Source: Cyanidiococcus yangmingshanensis | Lineage: Eukaryota > Rhodophyta > Bangiophyceae > Cyanidiales > Cyanidiaceae | Assembly (NCBI GenBank): GCA_013995675.1 | Contig: VWRR01000012.1 | Coordinates: 124,001-188,000, forward strand | Length of the DNA stretch: 64,000 nt | Direction: 5' to 3' | Part shown: in pieces, positions 38,253 to 49,513 of the stretch | How positions within the stretch are numbered: the stretch's first letter is position 1 | Layout of the letters: each line of letters starts with the position of its first letter | Notes under the pieces: generated by a model | Seen by the model: the letters and a program-made list of their open reading frames with translations, nothing else | Told to the model about the DNA's origin: nothing | The model's database searches: none | Made by a program: the position numbers and the translations under genes

Positions 38253-39457
38253 ATGCGGAGGAAAAGCCGTCGTGTTGCTAAAGAGTCCACTGTGGAGGAA
38301 AAAGCTTCAGGCTCTTTCTCAGAGCTGGCCGCAGAGGTTTATGATCGGCAACTTCGGCTTTGGGGCCATAAGGCGCAAGCGCAGCTCTCAAAAAGTTGCG
38401 TGCTTATCGCTGTGCTTCCGGGAGCGACTTCCACTGCGCTTTGGTTTGAACTGGCAAAAAATCTCATCCTCGCTGGAGTGGGCCGCCTTTAGTTTGTAAC
38501 GCAACGTCTGAGACGAGCAGGAAGTTGAATCTTGCCGATAGGGAGAGCAGCAAGCAGAAAAATGAATGCTCAGAGGGCCTGTCCACTAGATCTGCCTATG
38601 AAGAAGCTAAACGTCTTAACCCTTTCGTTGCGGTAGAAGAAGGGCCAAGTTTGGAGTCGCTGCTTCAGTCCAGCCGATGCATTCAGGAACTTGAGCTGGA
38701 TACGGTTTGCATTGTTGCGCCGGTTTTGAAAGATGTTGCCACCTTGGGGATTCATGTGACTGCTGGTGTGGCTATATGCGAACGCATATCTAAAATGTGC
38801 ACCGAAGTGAATGTCTCTTGTTACATCGCAGCAAGCATTGGATACTTCGGGGCTTTCTTTATTAGTCACTCTCGACCGAATGCTCAGCGTGGTACTGATT
38901 CGACGAATGCGCTCTGCGAGAACAAAATGGGCACCGGACCATCGTGCTCTGGAATAGAACGGTCAAAAGATCATGTTCAGCGAAGGGAAAACACTGCATA
39001 CCGGCAGTTGTGGGTACCAAGTTACGCAAATATCATGGAATACCTGCGGAGTAGCTCGTACTTAATGACTGAAGGACGGTCATCCTCGCATAACGGTAGA
39101 TGGGAACCGTTTGCAACATGGCAGGCACTACGGAGCTACACTCAGAACTCTGAGTTGAGCAGAATATGGGACTCGAATGCGAAGGATTCAACGGGAAGAA
39201 GCCACGATGCATTGCGATTTCACCTGCGTCTCGCGGAATACTGGCGAGACAATTTTCCTCCAGTGGCAAAGGTTTTGGGAGGTACATTGGCGCTGGAGGT
39301 GATAAAAGACTTAGCAGATATTGATGGAGCAGATAGGCCCTACAACTTCTTCTATTTTGATGGTGTGAGTAGCCACGGCGCATTCACATGCCTGGATTCA
39401 GAAGACATCTCTGCACGGGCGACAACACCTGAACTGAAAGCAATCGTGTCACTCTGA
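38253..39457 (+). CDS. AOS1: SUMO-activating enzyme subunit AOS1 (SAE1), one frame break
   Basis: This is the small subunit of the SUMO E1 heterodimer. The first frame (to 38492) shows the AOS1 signature YDRQLRLWG, whose Arg reaches into the ATP site of the UBA2 partner, and AKNLILAGVG. After an apparent missing base near 38489, the next frame (from about 38490) gives LVCNATSETSRK, YEEAKRLNPFV, EELELDTVCIVAP-like strand, the crossover region CYIAASIGYFGAFFI and a C-terminal VAKVLGGTLALEVIKDLADID, which equals the family's VVGGVLAQEVIKALS. About 400 residues, slightly longer than usual, with a low-complexity insert (residues about 215-305). The glycine-rich loop normally between the first strand and AKNLILAG is not readable as GxGxxG. 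ATG 38253 is chosen over an upstream TTG. Confidence 0.82.
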
Positions 39458-41010
39458 GTAAGACGCAAAATTCAAAGGGAATCATCACCGAGCATCTACG
39501 TAGGCTTTAATCCCGAGAGCGTTCAACGTTGCGCAGAGCGGTGCAAAGCCTCGACCTCGAATCATTTCATACTCTGGCCATTTCGAAGGTTTCTCTTCCC
39601 CCATCATTGGCGAGGAGGATGACTCACGTTCAGTATGCTGAACAGAGCAAGGCGTATGACCAAATCTTCAAAAGCTCTCAAAGCCTTTGACCCGCTCGCT
39701 CTCGAAGAAAGTTCCTATGCTCAATCGCATTTCTTGAATACGATCGATCGAGTCTCTGTAGTGCGAGAAGTTCCGGCCTACGAAGCAAGGCATCTCGTAA
39801 CCCCTTTTGTATTCGATTTGATTCAGCTCTTGGTTGCATCCGCTCACGGTTTTGCGCCGATGTCTTCAACTGCAGGTCCGTTGCTGGAAACTATGTCTGC
39901 TGGGTTGCCACGGTTGCCGGTTTCTCTTCCCGTGTTGCCGGCGCTGAGCTTTTCGGGAAGGAAAGTATGACTCGATAGTGCTCTACCCTCTTTTGCCGTC
40001 GCTCGCCAAGTTGCCAGCCACCACTGAGACCATTTCGTAGGGCTAAACATAGTTTACCGATTGCGAGACACGACACGCCATTTAAAGAAAACCTGCTTTG
40101 CCCCGAAGGTTCGAGCCTCGACGGTTTGGTTCGTCATACATCGAGAACGCTCTAGAACGTAGTCTATTGGCCTTTCCAGATTCTGTCTGCTGGGTTTCGG
40201 AACGTAATTAAATCACCTGCTCACATGAATAGACCATTAGTAAGCTTCTCTTTCACGAGAAGCCCATGCTGAATAAAACATCGACTTCTCCGAGAACTTG
40301 AAGGCGTCGAGATTGATGGGGTCGCCTTTCGAATGGCGACATAACGAGCCGTTGCAAGACAGAAACACTGAACGCAACGTTCCGGAGCTGTCAGCCTGCG
40401 TAGCGATATCGTGGTGCAATAGACCTAGCGCTCATGCAGCACGCAATCAGCGCTTGTCCCACGATCGTGCGACATCCGACAGATGATCATGAAACCGCGA
40501 TCGATGAACACTCTCCGGGATAACCTCTGCTCAAATCTTATCGCTTACGGTGGATGAGAGTCCGTGTGGAGCAGGATTCCGCGATGCTCGTGAAGAGGTC
40601 CTCATTCAGATCCATGGCGGACTCCAATAGGTCAAAGCATGCCGTAGATCACGAAATCATTTGTTCGTCCAGAGAGAAAAACATAGGTTCCAGGCACTGT
40701 ACTGATACGCGCGGCTGAAATGAGGCTTAAACTCCCGTATTTCGCACTTTCGGCCGGACAGAGAATCTTCGAAATTCAGGGCAAGGCATCGTGTGTTCCA
40801 GAGGGAAGGCGCATCCAACTGACCCGGATCGCAGAAACGGCTACGTGAGCCACTCGAGTTTGCCACCTTTCGGGGATTCGCGCACACCGGGCGCATCTCG
40901 ATGCGCCGCGAGGTTTCCGCCGATCAGCGGACCGGCGAGCATGTTGAGATCGAGATTTTCTCTCCTTTGAGACTGTGGCGATTAGTTATGTTCTTAAGAC
41001 GCTCTACTTC
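39458..41010. other. Intergenic, 1.55 kb, one weak ORF
   Basis: A plus-strand frame at 39635-39970 (111 codons from ATG, with a hydrophobic, proline-rich end LPRLPVSLPVLPALSF) has no recognised relative and may be chance. I searched the part before HSP101 for the missing ClpN domain in all three frames and saw nothing like it. Confidence 0.4.
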
Positions 41011-43230
41011 ATGCAAGCGAATACAGAAAATCAACGTGAGGATCCTTTGAAACTGTACGGCAGAGATCTTGTCGCAGAAGCTGAGGCAGGAAAGCTAGAT
41101 CCGGTCATCGGCCGCGATGCAGAACTCCGTCGTGTAATACAAATTTTGTCCAGAAGAACCAAGAACAATCCGGTGCTGATTGGAGAGCCTGGGGTCGGTA
41201 AGACAGCCATAGTGGAAGCATTGGCGCAGCGTATCGTTCGCGGTGATGTTCCAGAAGCGCTCTCAGGTACGAGAGTGATTGCGCTGGACATGGCCGCTTT
41301 AATTGCTGGTGCAAAGTTCCGAGGGGAGTTCGAGGAGCGTCTCAAGGGCATAGTCAACGCTGTGAAGGAATCTACTGGCAAAGTGATTCTTTTCATCGAC
41401 GAAATCCATACTGTGCTCGGTGCAGGTGCGACAAGTGGTGAGAGTATGGACGCTGCGAATATCCTGAAACCAGCACTTGCGCGCGGAGAACTTCGGTGTA
41501 TCGGAGCAACAACTGTCGATGAGTACAAGAAGCACGTTGAGAAGGATGCCGCATTCGAGAGGCGTTTCCAGCAAGTCTACGTCTCGGAGCCCTCGGTTGA
41601 CGAGACTATATCGATTCTCAGAGGTCTTCGTCCCGTCTATGAGAGCTTCCACGGTGTTCGAGTAACAGATGCCAGCCTTGTGGCCGCCGCTCAACTGAGC
41701 GATCGATATATCCGGGACCGCTTTTTGCCTGACAAAGCTATCGATCTGCTCGACGAGGCATGTAGCGCTATCCGTGTTCAACTCGACTCGCAGCCAGAAA
41801 TTATCGATCGACTCGAGCGACGGAGATTGCAACTCGAGATAGAGGAGACGGCGCTCCAGAGAGAGAAAGATAAGGCAAGCAAACAGCGGCTCGAGAATGT
41901 TCGGGAAGAAATAACCAAAATAGATGATGAACTTCGACCGTTGAAGAAGAAATTCGAGAAGGAAATGCAAAAAGTGAATGAGGTGCGGCACATAAGATCC
42001 AAGATCGAGGACTTGAAACGCAAAGCAGAGCTCGCGGAGCGGCGTCGCGACTTGGCACTGGCGTCAGATTTGCGTTTTGGAGCCATACCAGAGTTACAGG
42101 CGCGACTCAGCCAACTTACGAAAGAGATTGATGAAGAACGGTCACAAAGGGCTTCACTGAGTGGGCAACGTCGATCTGGAATCGAAACAGAAGACGCAGT
42201 TCTGGTATCAGAGACAGTTGAGCCAGATCATATCGCAGAAGTTGTCTCTCGCTGGACCGGTATTCCTGTCTCCCGGTTAACACAGGGCGAACGAGAGCGG
42301 TTGCTGCATCTTCGCCAACGCCTCATGTCTCGAGTGGTTGGGCAAGAGCAGGCTATCTCTGCAATCGCTGACGCTATCCTCAGATCCCGGGCAGGATTCG
42401 GTCGGGAGCGGCAGCCAATTGGCTCATTCCTCTTTCTGGGTCCTACCGGCGTCGGAAAGACTGAAACAGCAAAGGCTCTTGCCGTTGAGCTATTCGATAC
42501 TGAGAAGAATATCGTTCGAGTCGACATGAGCGAATACATGGAGAAACACTCAGTCGCGAGACTTATTGGATCACCGCCGGGCTATGTTGGCTACGAGGAG
42601 GGTGGGCAGCTCACTGAGGCTATTCGAAGACGACCTTACTCGGTTGTACTGTTGGATGAAATCGAAAAGGCTCATCCTGAGGTCTTGAATGTTCTTCTCC
42701 AAGTCCTCGATGACGGCCGCCTAACAGATGGCCATGGAAAAGTCGTGGACTTTACCAACTGCGTAATTATCATGACGTCAAATATTGGCAGCAAATTCAT
42801 TCTTGACTTGAACGGCAGTGCCAAGGATGCAGAGCCATTTGTTTTGGAGGAGGTTCGCAGGTCGTTCCGCCCCGAGTTCCTTAATCGACTCGATGCAATC
42901 GTGGTGTACAATGCGCTCGGCGAAGTGCAGCTCGCAGCAATTGTTCGAATGCAGCTCGCTGAAGTGGCCAAGCGCTTGGCACGTGAGGATATCGCTCTGC
43001 AATGTATGGATGGGGCAGTGCTCCGAATCTTGAATGAAGCCAAGATGAATCCTGCCTATGGCGCTCGACCAATCAAACGTTTCATCGAGAAAGAGCTAGT
43101 TACAGAGTTGAGCCGCATGCATGTTTCAGGTGAGTTGCTCCATGGCGGGCGAGTCATCATTGACGTCGATCAGCGCGGAGACTGGATTTTCAAGGTGGAT
43201 AACCCAAGTCTTATGGAGGATGATGATTAG
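41011..43230 (+). CDS. HSP101: HSP101/ClpB-type disaggregase lacking the N-domain
   Basis: The 739-residue protein is a two-ring AAA+ disaggregase that threads proteins out of aggregates together with Hsp70. NBD1 has GEPGVGKT (Walker A) and VILFIDEIH (Walker B); the coiled-coil middle domain follows ([24 protein letters not shown]); NBD2 has GPTGVGKT, the pore loop [26 protein letters not shown] and the terminal [19 protein letters not shown]. Middle domain and C-terminus match plant cytosolic HSP101 more than plastid or mitochondrial forms. From ATG 41011 it begins directly with [21 protein letters not shown], so the roughly 150-residue ClpN domain is missing. A stop at 40945 closes the frame upstream. 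Yeast Hsp78 also lacks that domain, so loss may be real. The frame is unbroken for 2.2 kb. Confidence 0.93.
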   Translation: MQANTENQREDPLKLYGRDLVAEAEAGKLDPVIGRDAELRRVIQILSRRTKNNPVLIGEPGVGKTAIVEALAQRIVRGDVPEALSGTRVIALDMAALIAGAKFRGEFEERLKGIVNAVKESTGKVILFIDEIHTVLGAGATSGESMDAANILKPALARGELRCIGATTVDEYKKHVEKDAAFERRFQQVYVSEPSVDETISILRGLRPVYESFHGVRVTDASLVAAAQLSDRYIRDRFLPDKAIDLLDEACSAIRVQLDSQPEIIDRLERRRLQLEIEETALQREKDKASKQRLENVREEITKIDDELRPLKKKFEKEMQKVNEVRHIRSKIEDLKRKAELAERRRDLALASDLRFGAIPELQARLSQLTKEIDEERSQRASLSGQRRSGIETEDAVLVSETVEPDHIAEVVSRWTGIPVSRLTQGERERLLHLRQRLMSRVVGQEQAISAIADAILRSRAGFGRERQPIGSFLFLGPTGVGKTETAKALAVELFDTEKNIVRVDMSEYMEKHSVARLIGSPPGYVGYEEGGQLTEAIRRRPYSVVLLDEIEKAHPEVLNVLLQVLDDGRLTDGHGKVVDFTNCVIIMTSNIGSKFILDLNGSAKDAEPFVLEEVRRSFRPEFLNRLDAIVVYNALGEVQLAAIVRMQLAEVAKRLAREDIALQCMDGAVLRILNEAKMNPAYGARPIKRFIEKELVTELSRMHVSGELLHGGRVIIDVDQRGDWIFKVDNPSLMEDDD

Positions 43231-43919
43231 ATTACCAGCGTGCGCCACAGAATGATATGTAAAGTTGAGAATTGGAGATAGCAAACGCTTTTCGATGGAT
43301 TACAGAACTCCACAAAACATGTTCATAACAAGCCATAAGAACCGCTCGGAATCCATTTTTATACTTGCGAGGCGATTATTCTCAAGTATGTTTCGACATT
43401 GAAAAGCCAAGCGTGCGAATATTGATCGACGGTAACGTTATCGGGTCACAGATGGTCGATTTCGATTCATAGAATTAGCGCAAATTCTCAAACCCCTGCA
43501 TGAACAGCAACGAATCATGCTTCTTTCGAACTCTATCAGAGACCTCGCTCATTTCACGCCGAACAGACCAGGATTTCTACGTCTGAAAATGGAAAACCAC
43601 GCAGGGATCTCTTTCAAGGATTTGGAGCTTGACGGAGGGCACACTGAGACAATCAGTTCTGATCGGAGCAGGCAAAGCATCCGGGCAGCGCGTTTACCGA
43701 AGGCAGTACAGCGCTGTAGACGTCAGGGAATTTTTCAGTAGTTTCCGTTCTAGGGGCCGACGAGCGTGGAGGTCCGCCCAAATGGGCAGGGTCAGGCTGG
43801 GGAAGCCACTCAGGGCTGCATGGTCGCCATCAACCACGGAATAATCTTCCTACAACCGATAAAACCATTTTGGATGCGTAGGGAACACCCCGAGGTGAAC
43901 GCGTCCCATGCGATTTCTT
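43231..43919. other. Intergenic, convergent, nothing recognised
   Basis: This 689-bp region separates HSP101 and NSA2, which converge. Short plus frames (43517-43844) have no motif. Confidence 0.4.
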
Positions 43920-44714
43920 TCAGATAAGCATCACGGCATTGATAGTACCGTCTCGCTCCGGATCATTGGTGACCTGGGCATATTTCCCCCAAACGACTCT
44001 ACCGGAAGTGGTGACAAGACCAAGCTCGCTCACATTGACCTCAATGATCGTGCCACGGGTGATGACACCGAGCTGAGTGTACAGCGAGCTACTAGGATTC
44101 TTCTTAACCCCAAGGATGTCAAGTGAAAAGGTCACTTTGAGCTCAGGGTGCGTAACGTTGGCCCGGCGCATCCGAAGAGCCATAGGCCGAATAAACCGTT
44201 CATATTTTGGGGGACGCCTCGTAAAGCCGTCTCCAACAAAAGTCACCTTCGTCACCATTCGCTTCCATTCCTTTTGCTTCGACTTTTTTCCGGTTCGGAC
44301 AACACGGAAGACCTCGTCATCTGGGATGGGCCGCACTTTCGGCAGTGGTACATCCCACTTGCCGCCTTTTTCCTTCCTTTTCTGTCTAATTGTGTTCGTT
44401 AAGGTTTTGGCTCGAACGGCATCTTCTCTGTCAAGCAAATAGGCTGGTAATGCGTTTTTGAGGCGCTCGTCTTCACTGGTCTTACCTTTCTTAAGTGTCT
44501 CACCCCTCTTGAGGAGGTGCTCCTCTTTTCGCAGGCGCACTTTGTCTTTGAAACGTTCACGTTGAAAGATTTTTGCCTTCAAACCTCGAAGCTCCTTGGA
44601 AGTTGCGGCGATTTTGTGAGGTTCGCGAGCCCGTCGTTTTCGCTCTCTCTCTGATAGATCTGGACGCTCTCCAAAGCGCTTTCGAAACTCTTCAATATAA
44701 TCACCCTGCGGCAT
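43920..44714 (-). CDS. NSA2: Ribosome biogenesis factor NSA2 (eS8-like fold)
   Basis: The 264-residue protein matches NSA2 (TINP1), a nuclear factor required for processing of the 27S pre-rRNA in 60S subunit assembly. It starts with the very conserved [20 protein letters not shown] and a basic helix [21 protein letters not shown]. It continues with [33 protein letters not shown] and the C-terminal barrel ..[27 protein letters not shown]... ending GTINAVMLI, close to the family's usual end. Length (about 260 aa) is standard. ATG 44714 is at the conserved N-terminus. Repeat copy 2 begins 161 bp upstream, so its promoter lies in or next to the repeat. Confidence 0.96.
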   Translation of the reverse strand: MPQGDYIEEFRKRFGERPDLSERERKRRAREPHKIAATSKELRGLKAKIFQRERFKDKVRLRKEEHLLKRGETLKKGKTSEDERLKNALPAYLLDREDAVRAKTLTNTIRQKRKEKGGKWDVPLPKVRPIPDDEVFRVVRTGKKSKQKEWKRMVTKVTFVGDGFTRRPPKYERFIRPMALRMRRANVTHPELKVTFSLDILGVKKNPSSSLYTQLGVITRGTIIEVNVSELGLVTTSGRVVWGKYAQVTNDPERDGTINAVMLI

Positions 44715-44875
44715 CGCTAATGTGGTCTGTCTGTTGCTAGGGTGAAGGTTTCTTGGGTGCTATTACCCCAACTTGTGTAACGAGGGATCAGGTGTGCCCT
44801 TGTTTGTGGACTATGCTCGCAGCTATGTAGCAGCGTAGAACTACCCTGCAGCACCAAACTATCACAGCAACAGCT

Positions 44876-45635
44876 GCAAACGTCGGAGGCACTATCCTGC
44901 AGACGATCAGTGACCTGCAAGCGACGCACTCTGCCACCACGACGCGGCCGACCCACGCACTTTTGCGCGACTCTCGTTACACCAACCTATGATAGTCCAA
45001 TCACAATCCAAAACGAAAACGTCTTATACTGGTCAAGCTCCCAAACAAGAAAACAGAGGAGAAACAAAAAGCGTCTAAACAGGACAGTCTCTGCTCAGAA
45101 CAGTGCGCAAGCCAACGTGGACTCATGCGCAGAGGCGCACAAATGATCCGGGAACGGCGGCTGGATCTGCGCGCCGGACGACCGGTGTCGCGTCGGGCGT
45201 CCCCAGCGCCGGCGCCGGAACCCAATCCGGGACCCAATCCGGGACCCAATCCGGGACCCAATCCGTGTCCGCCGCCGGCGCCGATGATGTCTTGTTCGGA
45301 ATCGCTCTGTGCGTGCCGCCCTGCTGGCCCGCGCACGCAATCGCCGCGCGAGACAGCGTCGTCACAGCGGCGAGGCCCCGGTCACACGCCTGTCCCTCGT
45401 CCGACGCGCATGCGAGACCGATTGTGGCGGCAGCACGACGATCCGCGTGATCGTCGCGCTCTCGTCAGAGTATTGACCTGCGTTGCCTCCTGATGGTCGG
45501 GGTACTGGTTGCAGGCATCTGGCTCGGCAAAGCTAATTTCCCTGAATGGTTGTGCCGAATGGATGGCTGTGGCAAATTGCGGATGCTTTTTCTTATTCGT
45601 ATTGCCTGGTCGCTAGTTATTCAGGAATAAATGCA
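44876..45635 (-). repeat. Long repeat copy 2 (inverted partner at 17408-18142)
   Basis: This 760-bp segment is the reverse complement of 17408-18142 at about 99% identity. It is longer by 25 bp: two extra 12-bp minisatellite units (four at 45217-45264) and one single base. The hairpin lies at 45436-45456 and the TATAAG box at 45023-45028, on the minus strand, pointing at NSA2. The edge next to NSA2 corresponds to the edge next to RPC5 in the other copy. The flanks are unrelated: on this side the match stops at 44876, and on the other at 45635. Confidence 0.95.
45217..45264 (-). repeat. 12-bp minisatellite, four units
   Basis: Four tandem units, GGGACCCAATCC on the plus strand, against two units in copy 1. 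Read as protein on the plus strand it gives repeated Pro-Asn-Pro-Gly, but there is no sign that it is translated. Confidence 0.9.
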
Positions 45636-46494
45636 AGATTTATATCTCCGTGACACTGCGTAACAATTCTAAAGAGTTGAATGTCGTATTCCTGACAGAC
45701 ACACCGACTGAATATCCATCAAGTTCAGTTATATCCACACAAAGTCTTATTCGATGATGCTCACCACAAGTTGAAAGTGATTTAAGGGAAATTCAGGGAT
45801 TCGCAATGAAATCGTTATGCGGACAGGAACGGCTAAGATCCGAGTCCCCCGCAGTGGCTACAAACGCCATGCACTTGTCAGTCACGGTACCAAGTTTTCC
45901 CTATGATCGTTCTCTTCTCATTAGAGACAATGTTCAGAGAACTGCCACTACTTCGGAAGCGATGTCCAACACTCGAATCCGAGCAGCTGTCGTGACACCT
46001 TCAAGACCCATTGTCTTGGTCCAGCCCTCAGAATGAGAATGGTCATCAGACCTCGAAGTACTATCAGGTTCCCCATAATCATAGCGTGGTACCGAAAGAA
46101 TTGGGAAGAACTGCAAGCTAATCCAGAAACTCTTTTCTCGAAGACTCTCCGCAAGACTTGAGAACCATGGAAAATCCTCAAGATTCTATCACTTCAATGA
46201 ACCGAATCATACGGGAAAAAAAACCTCAGATCGGGCTCCAGATGCAGCTTTCTGCAGCGGCGTTGCGAGAGCACATCTCTCTTCAATGATAGGTTATAGG
46301 CTTTCCTCCGAGGCGTCAGAGTGATCGCCGACTCCGCATCGAACCCTCGCGTGCCCCGCTGTTTGATCTCTTCAGAGTCTTATTGGAGAGCCCGGTGCCT
46401 TTGCGAACACTGGAGCTTTCCTCCCACGCTCTCACAGGAAGAAATTGTGTCCATGATGCGGTGACTTCTGCCCGAGAGTCTGTTTTGAGGCATC
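45636..46494. other. Intergenic between repeat copy 2 and Mfd
   Basis: This 0.86-kb region has no recognised gene. A plus frame at 46383-46688 overlaps the Mfd start one frame back and could supply a different N-terminus for Mfd; it begins without ATG and has no clear motif. Confidence 0.4.
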
Positions 46495-49276
46495 ATGATG
46501 GTCTTTTGCCCGCCAGCGAGCTCGTTTTGGGCGAAACGGCGCACGAACTCAGAGCAGAGCCGGGGACTCTTCCAGGCGACTTGTTATCGAAAGAACGCAA
46601 GTTGGAGGCAGTTTGGCATCGTAGTCACTCCTCAGAGAGGCAAGCTACTCCATGGATACCGAAAGTTTCTGCAGGCCTTAATGAATAGTCCAAAGACTGC
46701 GAGTTTCTCCGAGGACCCTGACCCAGACGTTGGCAAGGTTCGACAGGTACCCCTCGGTGACATTTTTCCGAAAGATTATGTTGTCCACCGCATCCACGGA
46801 GTGGGTCAGTATCTCGGTTTGGAGCTTTTATGGAGAAGAATTCTGAGCACCAAGGGTGAACTTGGAACAAACTTGCAAGAGTATATCGTTCTAAAGTTTG
46901 CAGATGGGATACTCCGTGTCCCCGTGGATCAGGTAGATTGCATGTCTCGCTTGCAGTCTGGTGTACTGGAATCCGGCGAGACCACAATTGCCGAGGACCG
47001 TGAAATCGACGAGGAGGCATCGCAAGCTAACGAGGTTTCGACGAACGTGTCCGAACGGTTGCGGCGCCTGACTAGAAGTGGGCCACGGTTGGATGCGATT
47101 GGTCGAAGGACGTAGTTGGGAAAAGCGACGTAGCCGGGCCGTCAAAGTAGTTCAAAAGGTCGCTATAGATATACTTCGTATAGAAGCTCTTCGAATGTCC
47201 TATGAAACGACCGCATTATGTTTTCGATCCTCAAGACCCGCGCTACGTGGCTTTCGATCAAGCTTTCGAATATAACAAAACCGGTGGTCTCACTCCCGAT
47301 CAGAGAAAATGTGTCGATGATATTTTTTCGGATCTCTGTGAAAAACAAACACCTATGGATCGTCTCATATGTGGCGATGTTGGCGTCGGCAAGACCGAGG
47401 TCGCGATGAGAGCCATATTCCTGGCCATTCTGAACAATCGGCAAGTCGTAGTCTTGGCGCCAACCACTGCATTGGTGGCCCAGCACTTGCGCACGCTGCG
47501 CCGACGAATGCCCGACTTTGTCCGGATTGGTGCCTTGTATCGAGACGTCTCTACGAAGGATGCGCGCCAAACTCTAGATGAATTGGCACTCGGGAAGATC
47601 GATATTCTCGTAGGTACCCATGCCTTGTTATGTGAGCGCGTATGTTTTCATTTGCGTTCCAGGGAATCGAAAGATTCAGACACGCGCTCCAATGTGGATG
47701 CGTGCGTTGCCGAGGGAAGGAATGGCCCGCACTTGCAGTGAAGATTCGCTGCGACCACCTCGTGATGGTTTAATGCTCGTCATCGATGAGGAACAAAGAT
47801 TTGGTGTGAGTCAGAAGGAAAAAATGAAAGTGCTAGATCACGCAAAGGTCATTTATGCAGACGATGTTGCTGTAGACGTGTTGACTTTAAGTGCGACGCC
47901 GATACCTCGAACGCTTTATATGGCCTTGTCTGGGATTCGTGATGTCAGCATGATCCACAAGCCACCCGCATTCCCGCCTTCCCGTCCGCACTTTCATTTT
48001 GGCACGAGACGCCAAAAGTGAATCTCTCATGGAGAAAGCGATCGCGCATGAACTGCGTCGCGGTGGCCAAGTTTTCTACGTCGTACCTAGGATCGCTGAC
48101 ATCCCACTTGCGCATGATCATGTGTCTTCTTCGCTCAGGAAAATGAAACTCGATACTGAGAAATATCCTATCCTCATTGGACACGGGCAATCAGCTCAAT
48201 TAGAGAAGATCATGCTCGAATTTGCCTCTGGAAGAGGGCGAATCCTCATATCTACGACCATTGTAGAGAATGGCCTCGACATCCCCACAGCTGGCACGAT
48301 CATTGTCGCGAATGCTCAAAGGTTGGGCTTGGCGCAGCTGTATCAGCTTCGCGGTCGTGTCGGTCGTCGCGCGAATCTCCAAGCATACTGTCTCTTCATA
48401 TTCGACCCGAAATCTGTGGTCAACAATCCGGATGCGCAGCTGCGTCTACAAGCATTGCGCGAACTTACTCAAGAACGTCCTGCGACTGCATGGAGGTCAA
48501 GATCCGTCGGCCTCCAGATTGCACAGCGCGACCTGGAGATTCGTGGTGCCGGTGACCTCCTCGGGGCAAGCCAGTCGGGGACCAACTGGGATCTAGGACC
48601 GGAGCTGTTCGCGCGGATGTTGCGTGAAGTGACTGAAGACCTGCGACACATGCAGAATCTCTCTGCCGAGACGGGAGAGACCAAAGAACAATCGCTCTTG
48701 CGATCATTCAGAGAGTATATCTGCAATTGCGAATTTGCTCTGAATGGGCTCATTCCATCAATACCGCGCAGCATCCTGCCGGATCCTGCCGAACGCGCCC
48801 AGGCATATCGTAACCTTTCTTCGATGCGCTCTGAATCAGAGATTGACGCGGAGTTCGAGGCGATACTTGGTGGTCAACCGGCACCGAGGGCGCTAGTGCA
48901 TTTTTCTTTCATGATGAAGTCAAGGTTATACACGCGCCAGCTAGCAATCGAACGGATTCATTCGGACGGGTGGGATGTATTGTTGCAAAGCCCCGCACCC
49001 TATCGAGTTTGGGAAGTACTTTTGGAGCGAATGTTCAGCAATTCAGGGGGGTTATCGGCACCGTGCAAGCTGAGTGCAGATCGCATTTATTGTCGTCAAA
49101 GCATGGAAACGACACAGATCGTGTTACGTCATATTGGCAAGTTCACCCTGGAGAAGCAGGTGGAGCTGGTGTTGGATTTTCTGCGAAGTTGCGCGAAGCT
49201 TTGCAACGGACGAAGTTCGTGTCGAGAAGTCCAGCGTGTTCCATCGGGAACAAGTTTGTCGTCGCCGAACAAATAA
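46495..49276 (+). CDS. MFD: Transcription-repair coupling factor Mfd, plant type, four frame breaks
   Basis: Five plus-strand frames, each one base forward of the previous, give one protein in order. Frame 1 (46495-47115): basic presequence, then the RNA-polymerase-binding (CarD/RID) domain, [40 protein letters not shown]. Frame 2 (about 47078-47207): [20 protein letters not shown]. Frame 3 (to 47741): [36 protein letters not shown]-type Walker [11 protein letters not shown]. Frame 4 (to 48021): [11 protein letters not shown] (DEEQ box), [16 protein letters not shown]. Frame 5 (47999-49276): [34 protein letters not shown]. Mfd removes stalled RNA polymerase; the N-terminal UvrB-like part of bacterial Mfd is absent, as in plant plastid Mfd. 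An insert of about 40 residues precedes the DEEQ box. No in-frame stop lies inside any piece. Broken host gene or sequence error cannot be told apart here. Confidence 0.9.
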
Positions 49277-49513
49277 TTCACCACAGCACCTCAAACGACT
49301 TAAGAAACAAAGCGATGGCGACATTCTGCAGCAGCATCCTCTGAAGCCACAGAGATGACGCGAAAAGTTTCTCTTTGATTAGACATAAAGCTCAGATGGC
49401 CGGTCCGATCACTCGTTGCGGCTCTTGTTCAGTTAGATCTTCTTCAGAGGTGCTCGCAAACAACTAGGTGCCCTCAACGCCTCCGGGGAGTGTTTAAAAG
49501 CAAACCATTTGGA

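Noticed and set aside
40095-40140. GGTTCGAGCC resembling a tRNA T-arm
   Set aside because: Only the loop matches; the stem does not pair and no acceptor, D or anticodon arm is near.
46335-46370. GGTTCGATGC on the minus strand as a tRNA B box
   Set aside because: The five-base stem does not form and no other tRNA arm is present.
47640-47690. GTATGT..TTCAG as a 40-nt intron in Mfd
   Set aside because: It would restore the frame but removes ERVCFHL-type residues conserved in Mfd, and the other three breaks cannot be explained this way.
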